A stretch of 64,000 nt of DNA from Prochlorococcus sp. AG-402-N08 (GTDB lineage Bacteria > Cyanobacteriota > Cyanobacteriia > PCC-6307 > Cyanobiaceae), in contig QCIS01000009.1 of the NCBI GenBank assembly GCA_003216535.1, positions 1 to 64,000 of the forward strand, read 5' to 3'. This document shows, one piece after another, positions 9,268 to 19,594 of this stretch. Within the stretch, counting starts at the first letter, position 1. Each line of letters begins with the position of its first letter. The notes below the pieces were generated by a model. That model had not been told where the DNA came from, did no database searches, and worked only from the letters and a program-made list of their open reading frames with translations. The translations under genes were made by a program, and so were the position numbers.

Positions 9268-9873
9268 TTGATTTTGATTACTTATACCAAACCGCTTTCA
9301 AAATTAATTGGTCATTTCGAGAAATTCCCAGGGATTGGTCCAAGAACAGCGCAACGATTAGCCCTGTTTATTTTAAAACAACCTGAAAGTACAATAAGAG
9401 AATTTTCAAAGGCTCTATTAGAAGCACATAGTAATGTTGGTCGTTGCAAAAAATGTTTTAATTTGACTTCAGAAGATGAATGTGAAATTTGTAAAAATAC
9501 TGAAAGAAATCAAAAACTAATCTGTGTAGTAGCAGAAACTAAAGATTTGCTTGCTTTGGAACGCGCCAGAGAATTTAAAGGTGTTTATCATGTTATTGGT
9601 GGTTTAATATCTCCAATGGATTCTGTTGGACCTGAACTCTTAGAAATTAGAAGCTTGGTAGAACGAGTTAGTAAATCTGAAATAGATGAGATCATATTGG
9701 CATTGACCCCCAGTGTTGAGGGAGATACAACAAGTCTTTATATCGGAAAATTGTTAGCCCCTTTTACTAAAGTTACGAGGATTGCATATGGCCTCCCAAT
9801 GGGTAGTGAACTTGAATATGTGGATGAAGTTACACTCGCAAGGGCGCTAGAAGGAAGAACAAAACTAAATTAG
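9268..9873 (+). CDS. recR: RecR recombination mediator
   Basis: Loads RecA with RecF/RecO at gaps. About 200 residues. It has a helix-hairpin-helix [13 protein letters not shown] (20-32), a four-cysteine zinc site (C60, C63, C72, C75) and a Toprim domain with [12 protein letters not shown] and later [14 protein letters not shown]. No ATG is available. TTG at 9268 is used here, but TTG at 9274, giving [10 protein letters not shown], is an equally good or better start and cannot be excluded. lipA begins four bases after the stop. Confidence 0.93.
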   Translation: MILITYTKPLSKLIGHFEKFPGIGPRTAQRLALFILKQPESTIREFSKALLEAHSNVGRCKKCFNLTSEDECEICKNTERNQKLICVVAETKDLLALERAREFKGVYHVIGGLISPMDSVGPELLEIRSLVERVSKSEIDEIILALTPSVEGDTTSLYIGKLLAPFTKVTRIAYGLPMGSELEYVDEVTLARALEGRTKLN

Positions 9874-9877
9874 ACTA

Positions 9878-10777
9878 ATGAGAGACAATAATCTAATCAA
9901 GAAAGAAAAAATCTTAAGACTTCCCTCCTGGATTAAATTTCCTATTAGTAAAGCTTCAGAATTCGAAAAAATACAAACACTCATCAAAAAATCAAATATT
10001 CATACTATTTGTGAAGAAGCAAGATGTCCAAATAGAGCAGAATGTTATGCCTCAGGAACAGCCACTTTCTTGCTGGGTGGATCGATATGTTCTCGTTCAT
10101 GTGCTTTTTGTCAGGTAAATAAAGGTAGACCTAGTTCTATCAATATTGATGAATGTACTCAAGTCGCTGAAGCAGTGAAAGTACTTAATTTAAAATATGT
10201 TGTTTTGACATCAGTAGCTAGAGACGATCTCACTGATCATGGTGCAAATTTGTTTATATCTACAATTGATGAGATTAGAAAAATTGATTCAACAATTAAA
10301 ATAGAGGTTTTAACTCCTGATTTATGGGGTGGGGGCAAAAATTTTGATGAAACTAATAACCTCCAGACTGAGAGATTGAAGATGATTTTAGAAAAAGATC
10401 CTATATGCTTTAATCATAATCTTGAAACTGTTGAAAGACTGCAAAAAGAAGTAAGGAGGGGTGCAAATTACAAAAAATCTCTTAGTTTACTAAAAAAGTC
10501 AAAAGATATTGCTCCTCATATTCAAACTAAATCAGGAATTATGTTAGGTCTTGGGGAAACATTGGATGAAATAAAAAATACAATTTATGATCTTAAAAAA
10601 ATAGATTGTGATCAAATTACAATTGGCCAATATTTAAGGCCTTCATTCAATCATTTGGCAGTTAAGAAATATTGGGATCCATCAGAGTTTGAATATTTAT
10701 ATCACTTCTCTAAGGAATTAGGATTCAAAAAAGTATCTTCTGGCCCTTTAGTTAGAAGTAGTTATCATGCGGGTTAA
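9878..10777 (+). CDS. lipA: Lipoyl synthase LipA
   Basis: Radical SAM enzyme that inserts two sulfurs into octanoyl groups on lipoyl domains. The auxiliary Fe-S cluster ligands are C45, C50 and C56 (CEEARCPNRAEC); the radical SAM motif is C71-x3-C75-x2-C78. The C-terminal RSSYHAG supplies the serine ligand to the auxiliary cluster. At 299 residues it is normal length. It sits four bases after recR, and its stop overlaps the convergent downstream gene by four bases. Confidence 0.95.
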   Translation: MRDNNLIKKEKILRLPSWIKFPISKASEFEKIQTLIKKSNIHTICEEARCPNRAECYASGTATFLLGGSICSRSCAFCQVNKGRPSSINIDECTQVAEAVKVLNLKYVVLTSVARDDLTDHGANLFISTIDEIRKIDSTIKIEVLTPDLWGGGKNFDETNNLQTERLKMILEKDPICFNHNLETVERLQKEVRRGANYKKSLSLLKKSKDIAPHIQTKSGIMLGLGETLDEIKNTIYDLKKIDCDQITIGQYLRPSFNHLAVKKYWDPSEFEYLYHFSKELGFKKVSSGPLVRSSYHAG

Positions 10778-11274
10778 CTTTCTTCAATTAAAGAGAGTTT
10801 CTTTTCAATTTTTTTCAATATGGAAATACATTCCCCGTTCATAAGTGTACCTGCACCTCCCCAAACCAATCTTAATAAAAGATCTACTGGGCTAGAACCA
10901 ACTTCTTTTACAATTTTGAATCCTATTAACTTGAAATATCTTACAAGTTTTTTACTATAACCTTCACTATCAAAAATAGCTAAAAGTCTTACTTTGTTGC
11001 TTGATTTTTTTTCAATTGCCCAAGCCATAGTTGTTGCCCATATTAATTCCGAAACAAAAGCAGGAGCTTTACTAAGGATTCTTAATGTATCAAGCTGAAT
11101 ACCTTGTTTATTTAAATAAGTCCAACCTTTCATTTCGGCCCAAATCTTAATAATGTTATCTTTCTGTTCTGCTATAACAATTCTAAAGAAACATAATCCT
11201 AGAGTTTCTCTAACTTGAATTTTAATTAATAATCCACTGGTACTTGCTAATTTTTCTAATTCTTCAACTTTCAT
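10774..11274 (-). CDS. Conserved hypothetical, GNAT-like
   Basis: No named function. The C-terminal half (WATTMAWAIEKKSSNKVRLL, then a YSKKLVRYFKLIGFK segment) resembles the helix-loop-strand region of GNAT acetyltransferases, but the usual R/Q-x-x-G-x-G/A acetyl-CoA loop is not evident, so it may be a degenerate member. At 166 residues it is the last gene of the minus-strand run lysA-cdaA-uppS-bioB-trhO, starting 11 bases after trhO. The resemblance to GNAT is inference only. Confidence 0.65.
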   Translation of the reverse strand: MKVEELEKLASTSGLLIKIQVRETLGLCFFRIVIAEQKDNIIKIWAEMKGWTYLNKQGIQLDTLRILSKAPAFVSELIWATTMAWAIEKKSSNKVRLLAIFDSEGYSKKLVRYFKLIGFKIVKEVGSSPVDLLLRLVWGGAGTLMNGECISILKKIEKKLSLIEES

Positions 11275-11285
11275 GGTTTTGAAAA

Positions 11286-12218
11286 TTAGTCCTTATATAT
11301 TTTATGATTTTCAACTTTTAATCTATCGATTTGTTTTTGTCTTTCTTCAAACCTTTTCCTATCATCATCACTGAATTGGTCTATGCAGAAATGACATTGG
11401 ATACCCTTTCTATATTCTTTTCTTTCTTGATCTTGAATTGAAACTGGCATTCCACATGCATGACAAATCGAGTAGGAGCCTTTTTCTAATTCTTGATCTA
11501 AAGCAACTCTTTTATCAAAAACATAACATTCCCCTTCAAATAAGCTTTTTTCTTTTGGTGTATCGTCAAGGTATTGAAGGATGCCCCCTTGTAGGTGATA
11601 AATATTTTTATAACCTTTCTTTTTCAGCAAACTAGTGGCTTTTTCACATCGTATTCCTCCGGTACAAAACATTGCTATATTTTTAGACTCTTTATTTTCT
11701 AAATGGGTATCTAAATAATCATCTACCCACTTGGGGAATTCGCTAAAATTTCTTGTATTTGGGTTTATAGAGTTCTGAAATGTACCTAAAGAAACCTCAT
11801 AATGATTTCTAGTATCAATGACTATTGTATTTTGATTTTTAATTAACTTATTCCAATCAGCAGAGTCAATATAGGTCCCATTATTCTCTGAAGGATTTAT
11901 TTCAGGGACACCCATGGTAACTATTTCTTTTTTGATTTTTATTTTTAATTTTTTGAAGACTTTCTTTTTTGAGAAGTTTACTTTAATGTTCAAATTTCTA
12001 TTATCTGCATATTTATTAAGTAAATTGATAACAATATCAATTACATTTTTCTCAGCACAAATAGTTCCATTAATTCCCTCACTTGCAAAAATAAATAATC
12101 CTGAAAGATCGTTTTCATTTTCGATTTCTAATAATTTATTTTTTAGATCAATAATAAAGTTTTCTTGAAATGGGAAGAAAGAGTAAAGAGAAATTATTTT
12201 ATAATTTTTGCCTTTCAT
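11286..12218 (-). CDS. trhO: tRNA uridine(34) hydroxylase TrhO (rhodanese family, UPF0176)
   Basis: Oxygen-dependent hydroxylase of the wobble uridine in some tRNAs. The N-terminal acylphosphatase-like part is followed by a rhodanese domain with active-site loop [10 protein letters not shown] (C185, C191). A C-terminal segment holds cysteines (CHACGMPVS and GIQCHFC) that may bind zinc. 310 residues is normal. The ATG at 12216-12218 overlaps the bioB stop by four bases, so translation is likely coupled. The family assignment is strong; biochemical function is taken from E. coli and B. subtilis homologues. Confidence 0.9.
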   Translation of the reverse strand: MKGKNYKIISLYSFFPFQENFIIDLKNKLLEIENENDLSGLFIFASEGINGTICAEKNVIDIVINLLNKYADNRNLNIKVNFSKKKVFKKLKIKIKKEIVTMGVPEINPSENNGTYIDSADWNKLIKNQNTIVIDTRNHYEVSLGTFQNSINPNTRNFSEFPKWVDDYLDTHLENKESKNIAMFCTGGIRCEKATSLLKKKGYKNIYHLQGGILQYLDDTPKEKSLFEGECYVFDKRVALDQELEKGSYSICHACGMPVSIQDQERKEYRKGIQCHFCIDQFSDDDRKRFEERQKQIDRLKVENHKIYKD

Positions 12219-13222
12219 AAAGAAGATAATGTTTTTTCACGAGTTTCAAAATCGTTGTTAAATGATACTCCTACTTCTTTAAGAAGTTTTCTGTCTGATT
12301 GAAAAGATGGATTTGAAGTTGTGAGTAACTCATCTCCATAAAAAATTGAATTTGCCCCACATTGAAAACACAAAATTTGGGCTTCTTTTGAAAGCTTTTC
12401 TCGCCCTGCACTTAATCTTATTTTGCTTCTAGGCATAAGAATTCTTGCTGTAGCTATCATCCTTATCATTTCAATAGAATCAATTTCTTGATTATCTTCT
12501 AAACCAGTACCTTCAATAGCTACTAATAAATTTATAGGAACACTTTCAGGGTGTGGATTCATATTTGAAAGCACTTTCAAAAGAGATGCTCTATCTCCAT
12601 TAGTTTCACCCAAACCTATTATGCCACCACAACAAACATTTATTCCTGCATTCCTTACTCTTTTGATAGTATCTAATCTGTCTTGATAAGTTCTTGTCGT
12701 AATAATATTTTTATAATGCTCAGGACTAGTATCAAGATTGTGGTTATAAGCGGTTAAACCTGCATCAGCAAGTCTGGAAGCTTGTTCTTCTGTAAGCATC
12801 CCAGCAGTAACGCATGCTTCCATCCCTAAATCTCTTACACCGCTAACCATCTCTAACATTGCATTAAAAGATTTCCCATCTCTAATTTCTCTCCACGCCC
12901 AACCCATACAAAACCTATCGGCACCCTCATTTTTTGCTATTTGAGCTCTTGCTAAAACCTCTTCAACTTGAAATTGCGGATGACTTTTGATTTCGCTAGC
13001 ACTATAAATTGATTGGCTACAGTACGAACAATTTTCCTCACATCCGCCAGTTTTTACGCTGAACAATGATGCTAATTGAATATCGTATTTGTTAAATTTC
13101 CTGTGAATAGTTTGTGATTCCCACATTAAATCAATAAGAGGCATATTAAGTATTTCCAATATCTCCTCTTTATTCCAATCAAACCTAATTTCTTTTAATA
13201 ACTGATTATTCGAATTATCCAT
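12215..13222 (-). CDS. bioB: Biotin synthase BioB
   Basis: Radical SAM enzyme inserting sulfur into dethiobiotin. The SAM cluster motif C61-x3-C65-x2-C68 ([12 protein letters not shown]) is intact. The [2Fe-2S] ligand region ([25 protein letters not shown]) and the arginine-containing RIRLSAGRE-like segment (KIRLSAGRE) are also intact. 335 residues is normal. No other biotin gene is adjacent; it sits between uppS (five bases upstream) and trhO (four-base overlap). Confidence 0.95.
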   Translation of the reverse strand: MDNSNNQLLKEIRFDWNKEEILEILNMPLIDLMWESQTIHRKFNKYDIQLASLFSVKTGGCEENCSYCSQSIYSASEIKSHPQFQVEEVLARAQIAKNEGADRFCMGWAWREIRDGKSFNAMLEMVSGVRDLGMEACVTAGMLTEEQASRLADAGLTAYNHNLDTSPEHYKNIITTRTYQDRLDTIKRVRNAGINVCCGGIIGLGETNGDRASLLKVLSNMNPHPESVPINLLVAIEGTGLEDNQEIDSIEMIRMIATARILMPRSKIRLSAGREKLSKEAQILCFQCGANSIFYGDELLTTSNPSFQSDRKLLKEVGVSFNNDFETREKTLSSL

Positions 13223-13227
13223 TTTTA

Positions 13228-14031
13228 TTAGGAAAAATACTGAGAATCTTCAAAAGATTCATTTGGTAATGATTCTATACCGCCGAAACGTCTATTTCTT
13301 GATTGGTAATCAATTATTGCTTTAAGAAATTCATGTTCATTGAACTCTGGCCAAAGTACGTCAGATATATAAATTTCTGAATATGCCAATTGCCATAATA
13401 AAAAATTACTTATCCTTTTTTCGCCACTAGTTCTTATTAGTAATTCTGGATCCTTAATCCCTCCAGTTAATAGCTCTGAATTAAATAATTCTTCATTAAT
13501 TTCACTTGGTTTTATTTCCCCAGCAGAAGATTTTAGTGCTAGTTCTTTTGCAACTTTTACTATTTCTTGTCTACCTCCGTAGTTAACACAAACATTAAAT
13601 AAAAATTTATTGTTGTTTTTAGTAAGTGATTCTGAACTAGAGATTATTTCTTTTAAATTTTTTGGGAAAGGTGTTAAATCCCCAATAAATTTTATTTTTG
13701 TTGATTCTTCATGTATCTCTTGAATTTCGTTTTTTAAAACTTCGCTAAAAAGATTTATAAGAAATTCAACTTCTTTTGTTGGTCTTGACCAATTCTCAGT
13801 TGAAAAAGCATAAACAGTAATTACTTTACAACCTAAATTTTTTGCAGCTTTGAGAATTTTTTTTAATACACTAACGCCCTGTTTATGTCCAAATGATCGG
13901 GGTAAACCTTTTCTAGTCGCCCATCTCCCATTGCCGTCCATAATTATTGCTACATGTTTAGGCAATTTTTGCTTATCTATTTTCATTAATAAGTCACTAA
14001 TTTTATCGTCTATTACTTTTTCTAAACTCAT
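13228..14031 (-). CDS. uppS: Isoprenyl (undecaprenyl) diphosphate synthase UppS
   Basis: cis-Prenyltransferase making the C55 carrier for peptidoglycan and other surface glycans. It has the signature [12 protein letters not shown] with catalytic Asp32, FSTENWSRP in the middle and the C-terminal [15 protein letters not shown]. 267 residues. It starts three bases after the cdaA stop, so it almost surely shares a transcript with it. The neighbouring lysA and cdaA give a cell-envelope flavour to this run. Confidence 0.94.
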   Translation of the reverse strand: MSLEKVIDDKISDLLMKIDKQKLPKHVAIIMDGNGRWATRKGLPRSFGHKQGVSVLKKILKAAKNLGCKVITVYAFSTENWSRPTKEVEFLINLFSEVLKNEIQEIHEESTKIKFIGDLTPFPKNLKEIISSSESLTKNNNKFLFNVCVNYGGRQEIVKVAKELALKSSAGEIKPSEINEELFNSELLTGGIKDPELLIRTSGEKRISNFLLWQLAYSEIYISDVLWPEFNEHEFLKAIIDYQSRNRRFGGIESLPNESFEDSQYFS

Positions 14032-14034
14032 TAG

Positions 14035-14943
14035 TTAATCCTTTTTGTTAACAAAAATTTCTGATTTTTCTGACTCTTTTTTATCAATATCACTGATGAT
14101 ATTATCACCCGAGTCTGTCTTTTGGGATAGGACATTTTTACTTAAAGATGCTTTATTAGTTCCCATAGAGTTTTGATTACCAATCAATTTTGCAAGAAGT
14201 TCTTGTAATCTGCTGCTGGTTATTGGCCTTTCGAGTTTGCCTTGGTTTGCTAATGATAACGTACCTGTTTCTTCAGAAACAACAATACAAATACATCTGT
14301 CAAATCTTTCTGTAATTCCTAATGCTGCTAAATGTCTTGTGCCATATCTACTTATTCCTTGTCTTGAGAGAGGAAGTATTACGCCAGCAGAAATTATTTT
14401 ATTACCTTTCACAAGAACAGCTCCATCATGTAACGGTGTATCTGTCGCAAAAAGATTTATTAAAAGGTCAGTTGACAATTGAGCCTCAATATTTGTACCT
14501 GAATATAAAAAATCTTCAGGTCTCAAATCACTCCCTAAATCAACAACGATTAAAGCGCCTCTTCTATTTTGAGAGAGTTTACCTGCAGTATCAACTAACT
14601 TAGTAATAGTAGTTGATGTTGCTCGAAACTCCTTTGATGGATTTCCTAGTAATACAGTTAGCCTGCCAGTTCCTAATAATTCCATTAATCTTCTAAGCTC
14701 TCCTTGCCAAAGGATTGCTAAAGAGAGAGAGCAGGCTAAGACTACAGCATCAATTAATTTTGATGTTAATGGAAGGTAAGCATATCTCTGAATGAACCAT
14801 GCTGTTGAAACTAAAAATAAATATCCCCTTAAAAGCCACAATGTTCTCTGTTCTTTGACTCTAGAAAATAATAAAAGTCCAAAACCAACAGCAAATAAGA
14901 CATCTAATAAAAGCTTTAAATTTATAAACCCCCAGAAATTCAC
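14035..14943 (-). CDS. cdaA: CdaA, membrane diadenylate cyclase (c-di-AMP synthase)
   Basis: Makes cyclic di-AMP from two ATP. Three hydrophobic helices occupy residues about 5-80. A DisA_N catalytic domain follows, with the DGA motif at 173-175 (TPLHDGAVLV), SAGVILPLS and VSEETG. The second ATP-binding motif, usually RHR, reads RHL here (GTRHLAALG, 203-205). This may be normal for cyanobacteria and does not by itself argue against activity. The C-terminal ~60 residues are polar and probably disordered. It lies between lysA (28 bases upstream) and uppS (3 bases downstream). A PgpH-type phosphodiesterase is found at 39950. Confidence 0.9.
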   Translation of the reverse strand: MNFWGFINLKLLLDVLFAVGFGLLLFSRVKEQRTLWLLRGYLFLVSTAWFIQRYAYLPLTSKLIDAVVLACSLSLAILWQGELRRLMELLGTGRLTVLLGNPSKEFRATSTTITKLVDTAGKLSQNRRGALIVVDLGSDLRPEDFLYSGTNIEAQLSTDLLINLFATDTPLHDGAVLVKGNKIISAGVILPLSRQGISRYGTRHLAALGITERFDRCICIVVSEETGTLSLANQGKLERPITSSRLQELLAKLIGNQNSMGTNKASLSKNVLSQKTDSGDNIISDIDKKESEKSEIFVNKKD

Positions 14944-14971
14944 ATTAAATAAAAAATTAATCTAAATGTAC

Positions 14972-16345
14972 CTAACTTTGTTTAATAAAGCGATCAGGCA
15001 ATACATCATATTTTAAAAGATCCAAAGGACTTTCCCTCTTTTGAATAATCTCTGCTACCCCGTCACAAACTAAAAGAGCAGCAGGTCTTGGTATTCTGTT
15101 GTAGTTAGAACTCATTGAATTATTGTATGCACCGGTACCAAAAACACATATTAGATCTCCAGTTTTACAATCTGCTAGTTCTATCTCCTTAAACAAAACA
15201 TCTCCCGATTCACAGTGTTTGCCAGCAATTGTATATTTATTTTTAGAATTAATATTAAATGGATTACTTACCAAACATGCCGAATAATTTGATTGATATG
15301 TAATCGGTCTTGGATTATCACTCATACCTCCATCAACAGATAAATAAGTTCTGATTCCAGGAATTTCTTTAAAGGCCCCAATTTTGTAAATTGTTATGCC
15401 TGCTGTAGATACGATGGATCTTCCAGGTTCACACATCAATTTAGGTAGATCTAAATTGTGTTTTTTACATGCTTTAACAACAGAGTTAGAAATTGTTTTT
15501 ACCCATTCATCAATAGAAGGTGGGTCGTCATCTTTTGTATATTTAATTCCTAAGCCTCCACCAACATTTAGTTCTTCAATATTATGACCAAATTTTTTGG
15601 CGTCCAAAATAACCTTAACCATTATTTCACCTAAATCTTTATGAGGGTCTAGTTCAAAAATTTGAGAACCAATATGAGCATGTATTCCTTTTAACTTTAA
15701 ATGTTTAGTGTCGCTTATGCTTGCAAATAAATTATTCAAATATTCGATTCCAAAACCAAATTTGCTATCAAATGAACCTGTTCTTATGTATTCATGAGTA
15801 TGGCATTCTATTCCAGGAGTAAAGCGAATCATTATCTCTAAGTCATGATCTAATAAATTTGAAACTTCCTCTAATCTTTTTAAGTCGTAGTCATTATCCA
15901 CAATTATTTTTATGTTATTTCTAATTGCAAAATCTATTTCTTTGTCAGATTTATTGTTCCCATGAAAAACAATTTTTTCATTTGGTACCCCCCCCTTTAG
16001 AGCAGTTAATAATTCTCCCTCAGAAACTGCATCAAGTCCTAAACCTTCTGAGGAAACAAGGCTACTCATGAATATAGAGCTATTTGCCTTGGAGGCGTAT
16101 ATCGGGAGTGATTCCCCTGGGTAATATTTTTCTAATGCTTTTTTATAAGCTCTACAAGACTTTCTTAAAGTGAATTCATCAAGAATGTAAAGAGGAGAAT
16201 CATATTTTTTAACTAATTCTTGAATAGAACATCCACCAACTGACAATTTTCCATCTCCTCCAATGGATGTAGTAATAGGTACGATATTTTTATTAGGACT
16301 TTCCAAGTCGATTTTCTGTTTTAAAAAAGATTGTTTTTCTTTCAT
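14972..16345 (-). CDS. lysA: Diaminopimelate decarboxylase LysA
   Basis: PLP enzyme converting meso-diaminopimelate to lysine, the last step of lysine synthesis. It is a fold-III alanine racemase/ornithine decarboxylase type. The PLP lysine is K86 in YASKANSS. HIGSQI, GGGLGIKY, EPGRSIV, the substrate-binding CESGDVL and FGTGAYNNSM are all present. 457 residues. It is the first gene of the minus-strand run, with ATG at 16345 and an upstream gap of 88 bases to the divergent rimI-like gene where promoters for both must lie. Confidence 0.95.
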   Translation of the reverse strand: MKEKQSFLKQKIDLESPNKNIVPITTSIGGDGKLSVGGCSIQELVKKYDSPLYILDEFTLRKSCRAYKKALEKYYPGESLPIYASKANSSIFMSSLVSSEGLGLDAVSEGELLTALKGGVPNEKIVFHGNNKSDKEIDFAIRNNIKIIVDNDYDLKRLEEVSNLLDHDLEIMIRFTPGIECHTHEYIRTGSFDSKFGFGIEYLNNLFASISDTKHLKLKGIHAHIGSQIFELDPHKDLGEIMVKVILDAKKFGHNIEELNVGGGLGIKYTKDDDPPSIDEWVKTISNSVVKACKKHNLDLPKLMCEPGRSIVSTAGITIYKIGAFKEIPGIRTYLSVDGGMSDNPRPITYQSNYSACLVSNPFNINSKNKYTIAGKHCESGDVLFKEIELADCKTGDLICVFGTGAYNNSMSSNYNRIPRPAALLVCDGVAEIIQKRESPLDLLKYDVLPDRFIKQS

Positions 16346-16433
16346 GGGGGAACTTTAAATAAAGTTTTGCCAAAACTGTCATATTTTATAATGACTTTAG
16401 ATTTGAACTTTCTAAATATACATACATAGTAAA

Positions 16434-16874
16434 ATGATATCTATTAAACAAATAAATGAGAAAGATATCGATTTATGTTATGAATTAGATTCAAATACGA
16501 TTTCTCTGTGGAGCAAGAAACAATGGTCTTACGAATTCAAAAAAGAAGGTACAAAAATCTTTGGGTTATTAATTAAAAATTTAGTCATTGGAATATGTGT
16601 TTTTCAAGTTGTTCTTGATGAAGCTCAAATAAATTATTTTGTTGTAAATCAGAAATTTAGGAAAAAGGGTTTTGGGTCTTATCTAATGAGCTATTTAATA
16701 AAAAAATGTGAAGAACTAAGTCTAAAGAAATTACTATTGGAGGTTTCTCAGAGCAATGTTACTGCTGAACGATTTTATACTCACTTCGATTTTATTACTG
16801 TAGGAATAAGAAAAAATTATTACAAAGATGGTTCAGCTGCTGTTTTAAAAGAAAAAAAACTAACAACAAAATAA
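16434..16874 (+). CDS. rimI: RimI-like GNAT N-acetyltransferase
   Basis: Acetyl-CoA-dependent N-terminal acetyltransferase, possibly for ribosomal protein S18 as in RimI. 146 residues with the acetyl-CoA loop FRKKGFGSYLMSYL, the following KLLLEVSQSNVTAERFY and the C-terminal Tyr-rich strand (RKNYYKDGSAAVL). These match the RimI subgroup well. Single gene, divergent from lysA, followed by a 179-base gap before clpC. Confidence 0.85.
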   Translation: MISIKQINEKDIDLCYELDSNTISLWSKKQWSYEFKKEGTKIFGLLIKNLVIGICVFQVVLDEAQINYFVVNQKFRKKGFGSYLMSYLIKKCEELSLKKLLLEVSQSNVTAERFYTHFDFITVGIRKNYYKDGSAAVLKEKKLTTK

Positions 16875-17009
16875 TGTAAAAATTTAATTGTGCGGATAAC
16901 CAGAATTCTTGAAATTAGTATAATTTCTTGCTATATCACTAAAAAAGTTCAATTCAAATAAATTTATTATAATTTTGGGTATTCACAAAAGCTCATTCTG
17001 AACACAAAA

Positions 17010-17037
17010 TTGACATATTACTGGTAGGTTATTAATA
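17010..17037 (+). promoter_or_regulatory. Candidate sigma-70 promoter for clpC
   Basis: A perfect -35 hexamer TTGACA at 17010-17015 is followed after 16 bases by TTAATA at 17032-17037, with the clpC ATG at 17054. This would give a very short leader of about ten bases. A separate TATAAT at 16919-16924 in the same gap has no matching -35 and could be a second start site. Consensus match only. Confidence 0.35.
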
Positions 17038-17053
17038 GGATTTTAATCTTCTA

Positions 17054-19579
17054 ATGTTTGAAAGATTTACAGAAAAGGCTATAAAAGTCATTATGCTTGC
17101 TCAAGAAGAAGCCAGAAGACTTGGTCATAATTTCGTTGGAACTGAACAAATTCTTTTAGGACTAATTGGAGAAGGAACTGGCGTTGCAGCGAAAGTACTC
17201 AAATCACTTGGAGTTAATTTAAAAGATTCAAGAATAGAAGTAGAAAAGATAATAGGTAGAGGTTCAGGGTTTGTAGCTGTAGAAATACCCTTTACCCCTA
17301 GGGCTAAAAGAGTTTTAGAATTATCTCTTGAAGAGGCTCGTCAATTAGGTCATAATTACATAGGCACTGAACACCTATTGTTAGGCTTAATAAGAGAAGG
17401 TGAAGGCGTTGCTGCAAGAGTTCTTGAAAATCTTAATATTGACCTTACCAAAGTAAGAACTCAAGTTATAAGAATGTTAGGTGAAACAGCAGAAGTTGGC
17501 ACGGGGGCTAGTGCAAATAAGGGCAACTTAAAAACTGCTACTCTTGACGAATTTGGAACAAATTTAACAAAATTAGCTAGTGAATCTAAATTAGATCCAG
17601 TCGTTGGTCGCCATTCAGAAATAGATCGTGTAGTTCAAATATTAGGTAGGAGGACAAAAAATAATCCTGTTCTCATAGGGGAGCCAGGGGTAGGAAAAAC
17701 AGCTATCGCAGAGGGATTAGCTCAAAGAATACAAACGGGAGATATCCCCGATATACTCGAAGATAAAAGAGTCTTGACACTTGATATAGGACTTTTGGTC
17801 GCAGGAACAAAATATAGAGGAGAATTTGAAGAAAGGTTAAAAAAAATAATGGAAGAAATTAAATCAGCAGGTAATGTCATACTTGTCATAGACGAAGTGC
17901 ATACTTTAATTGGTGCGGGAGCTGCTGAAGGAGCTATAGATGCCGCAAATATCCTGAAACCAGCATTAGCTAGAGGAGAACTTCAATGTATTGGAGCAAC
18001 AACTCTCGATGAATATAGAAAACATATTGAGAGAGATGCTGCTTTGGAAAGAAGATTTCAACCTGTAATGGTAGGGGAGCCATCTATTGAAGATACAATC
18101 GAAATTTTAAAAGGTTTAAGAGAGCGTTACGAACAACATCATCGTTTAAAAATTACTGATGATGCCCTAGAGGCAGCAGCTCATTTAGGTGATCGTTATA
18201 TATCTGATAGATTTCTACCTGACAAGGCAATAGACCTCATCGACGAAGCTGGCAGTAGAGTACGTTTAATAAATTCTAAACTTCCGCCTGAAGCCAAACA
18301 AATAGATAGAGAACTAAGACAAATCCAAAAACAGAAAGAAGAATCTGTAAGGGACCAAAATTTTGATCAAGCGGGCCAATTACGTGAAAAAGAGATGGAA
18401 TTGTCTGCAAAGATTAAAGAGGTATTGGACAATAAAAAAGAATCTACAGCTGGAGATCTATCAGATGCTGATAATTCTTTAAAATCTGATTCAAAACTCT
18501 TACAAAGTCCCCTTGTTAGCGAAGAGGATGTGGCACACATTGTAGCTTCATGGACAGGTGTTCCTGTTCAAAAATTAACAGAAACTGAATCAGTCAAGCT
18601 TCTCAATATGGAGGAAACACTTCACCAAAGGCTAATCGGACAAGATGAAGCTGTAAAAGCTGTCTCTAGAGCCATAAGAAGAGCAAGAGTTGGATTAAAA
18701 AATCCTAATAGACCTATCGCAAGTTTTATCTTTTCAGGCCCTACAGGTGTTGGTAAAACTGAATTAACTAAATCATTAGCTTCATATTTCTTCGGAAGTG
18801 AAGAGGCAATGATCAGATTAGATATGTCAGAATTTATGGAAAGACATACAGTTAGTAAGCTTATAGGTTCGCCTCCTGGCTATGTTGGTTTTAACGAAGG
18901 TGGTCAGCTTACTGAGGCAGTCAGAAGACGTCCTTATACAGTTGTTTTGTTTGATGAAGTTGAAAAGGCGCATCCAGATGTATTCAATTTATTACTGCAA
19001 CTACTTGAAGACGGGCGATTAACTGACTCCAAGGGTAGAACTGTAGATTTTAAAAATACATTGTTAATAATGACTTCTAATATCGGTTCTAAAGTAATCG
19101 AGAAAGGTGGAGGAGGTTTAGGATTTGAATTCTCAGGAGATTCAGTTGAAGATAGCCAATATAATAGAATAAAATCTTTAGTTAATGAAGAACTTAAGCA
19201 ATATTTTAGGCCTGAGTTCTTAAATAGACTTGACGAAATAATTGTATTCAGACAGCTAACTAAAAATGAGGTTAAAGAGATTGCTGAAATAATGTTGCAA
19301 GAAGTTTTTGCAAGATTACAAGATAAAGGCATTAAGTTAAGTGTCACAGATGCTTTTAAAGAAAGACTTGTTGAAGAAGGTTATAATCCTTCATACGGAG
19401 CAAGACCCTTAAGAAGGGCAGTTATGCGTTTACTAGAAGATAGTTTGGCTGAAGAAGTTCTTTCTGGGAGAATAAAAGATGGAGATAAGGCTTTGGTTGA
19501 TATAGATGATAATAAAAAAGTTACAATAAATATTTCTTCTGAAGAATCTTCTCAAGAATTAGCAAGTGCTAACTTCTAA
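17054..19579 (+). CDS. clpC: ClpC, HSP100/Clp protease ATPase
   Basis: Hexameric AAA+ unfoldase feeding ClpP-type proteases in the cytoplasm/stroma. 841 residues. The double Clp_N repeat spans about 1-145. The first AAA module has GEPGVGKT at about 209-216. A UVR-like coiled linker ([18 protein letters not shown]) follows near 455. The second AAA module has [10 protein letters not shown] at about 562, and the C-terminal D2-small domain contains [13 protein letters not shown]. Length and order match cyanobacterial and plastid ClpC. A GldA-like gene follows after 15 bases. Confidence 0.96.
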   Translation: MFERFTEKAIKVIMLAQEEARRLGHNFVGTEQILLGLIGEGTGVAAKVLKSLGVNLKDSRIEVEKIIGRGSGFVAVEIPFTPRAKRVLELSLEEARQLGHNYIGTEHLLLGLIREGEGVAARVLENLNIDLTKVRTQVIRMLGETAEVGTGASANKGNLKTATLDEFGTNLTKLASESKLDPVVGRHSEIDRVVQILGRRTKNNPVLIGEPGVGKTAIAEGLAQRIQTGDIPDILEDKRVLTLDIGLLVAGTKYRGEFEERLKKIMEEIKSAGNVILVIDEVHTLIGAGAAEGAIDAANILKPALARGELQCIGATTLDEYRKHIERDAALERRFQPVMVGEPSIEDTIEILKGLRERYEQHHRLKITDDALEAAAHLGDRYISDRFLPDKAIDLIDEAGSRVRLINSKLPPEAKQIDRELRQIQKQKEESVRDQNFDQAGQLREKEMELSAKIKEVLDNKKESTAGDLSDADNSLKSDSKLLQSPLVSEEDVAHIVASWTGVPVQKLTETESVKLLNMEETLHQRLIGQDEAVKAVSRAIRRARVGLKNPNRPIASFIFSGPTGVGKTELTKSLASYFFGSEEAMIRLDMSEFMERHTVSKLIGSPPGYVGFNEGGQLTEAVRRRPYTVVLFDEVEKAHPDVFNLLLQLLEDGRLTDSKGRTVDFKNTLLIMTSNIGSKVIEKGGGGLGFEFSGDSVEDSQYNRIKSLVNEELKQYFRPEFLNRLDEIIVFRQLTKNEVKEIAEIMLQEVFARLQDKGIKLSVTDAFKERLVEEGYNPSYGARPLRRAVMRLLEDSLAEEVLSGRIKDGDKALVDIDDNKKVTINISSEESSQELASANF

Positions 19580-19594
19580 TTATTCAAAGGAAAT

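Noticed and set aside
16919-16924. TATAAT box upstream of clpC
   Set aside because: No -35 element at a proper distance; the TTGACA-containing candidate nearer the gene was preferred, though a second start is possible.
18934-19347. 137-codon open frame on the minus strand inside clpC
   Set aside because: Fully antisense to a strongly conserved gene; Ser/Asn-rich translation without motifs, an effect of the codon pattern on the other strand.
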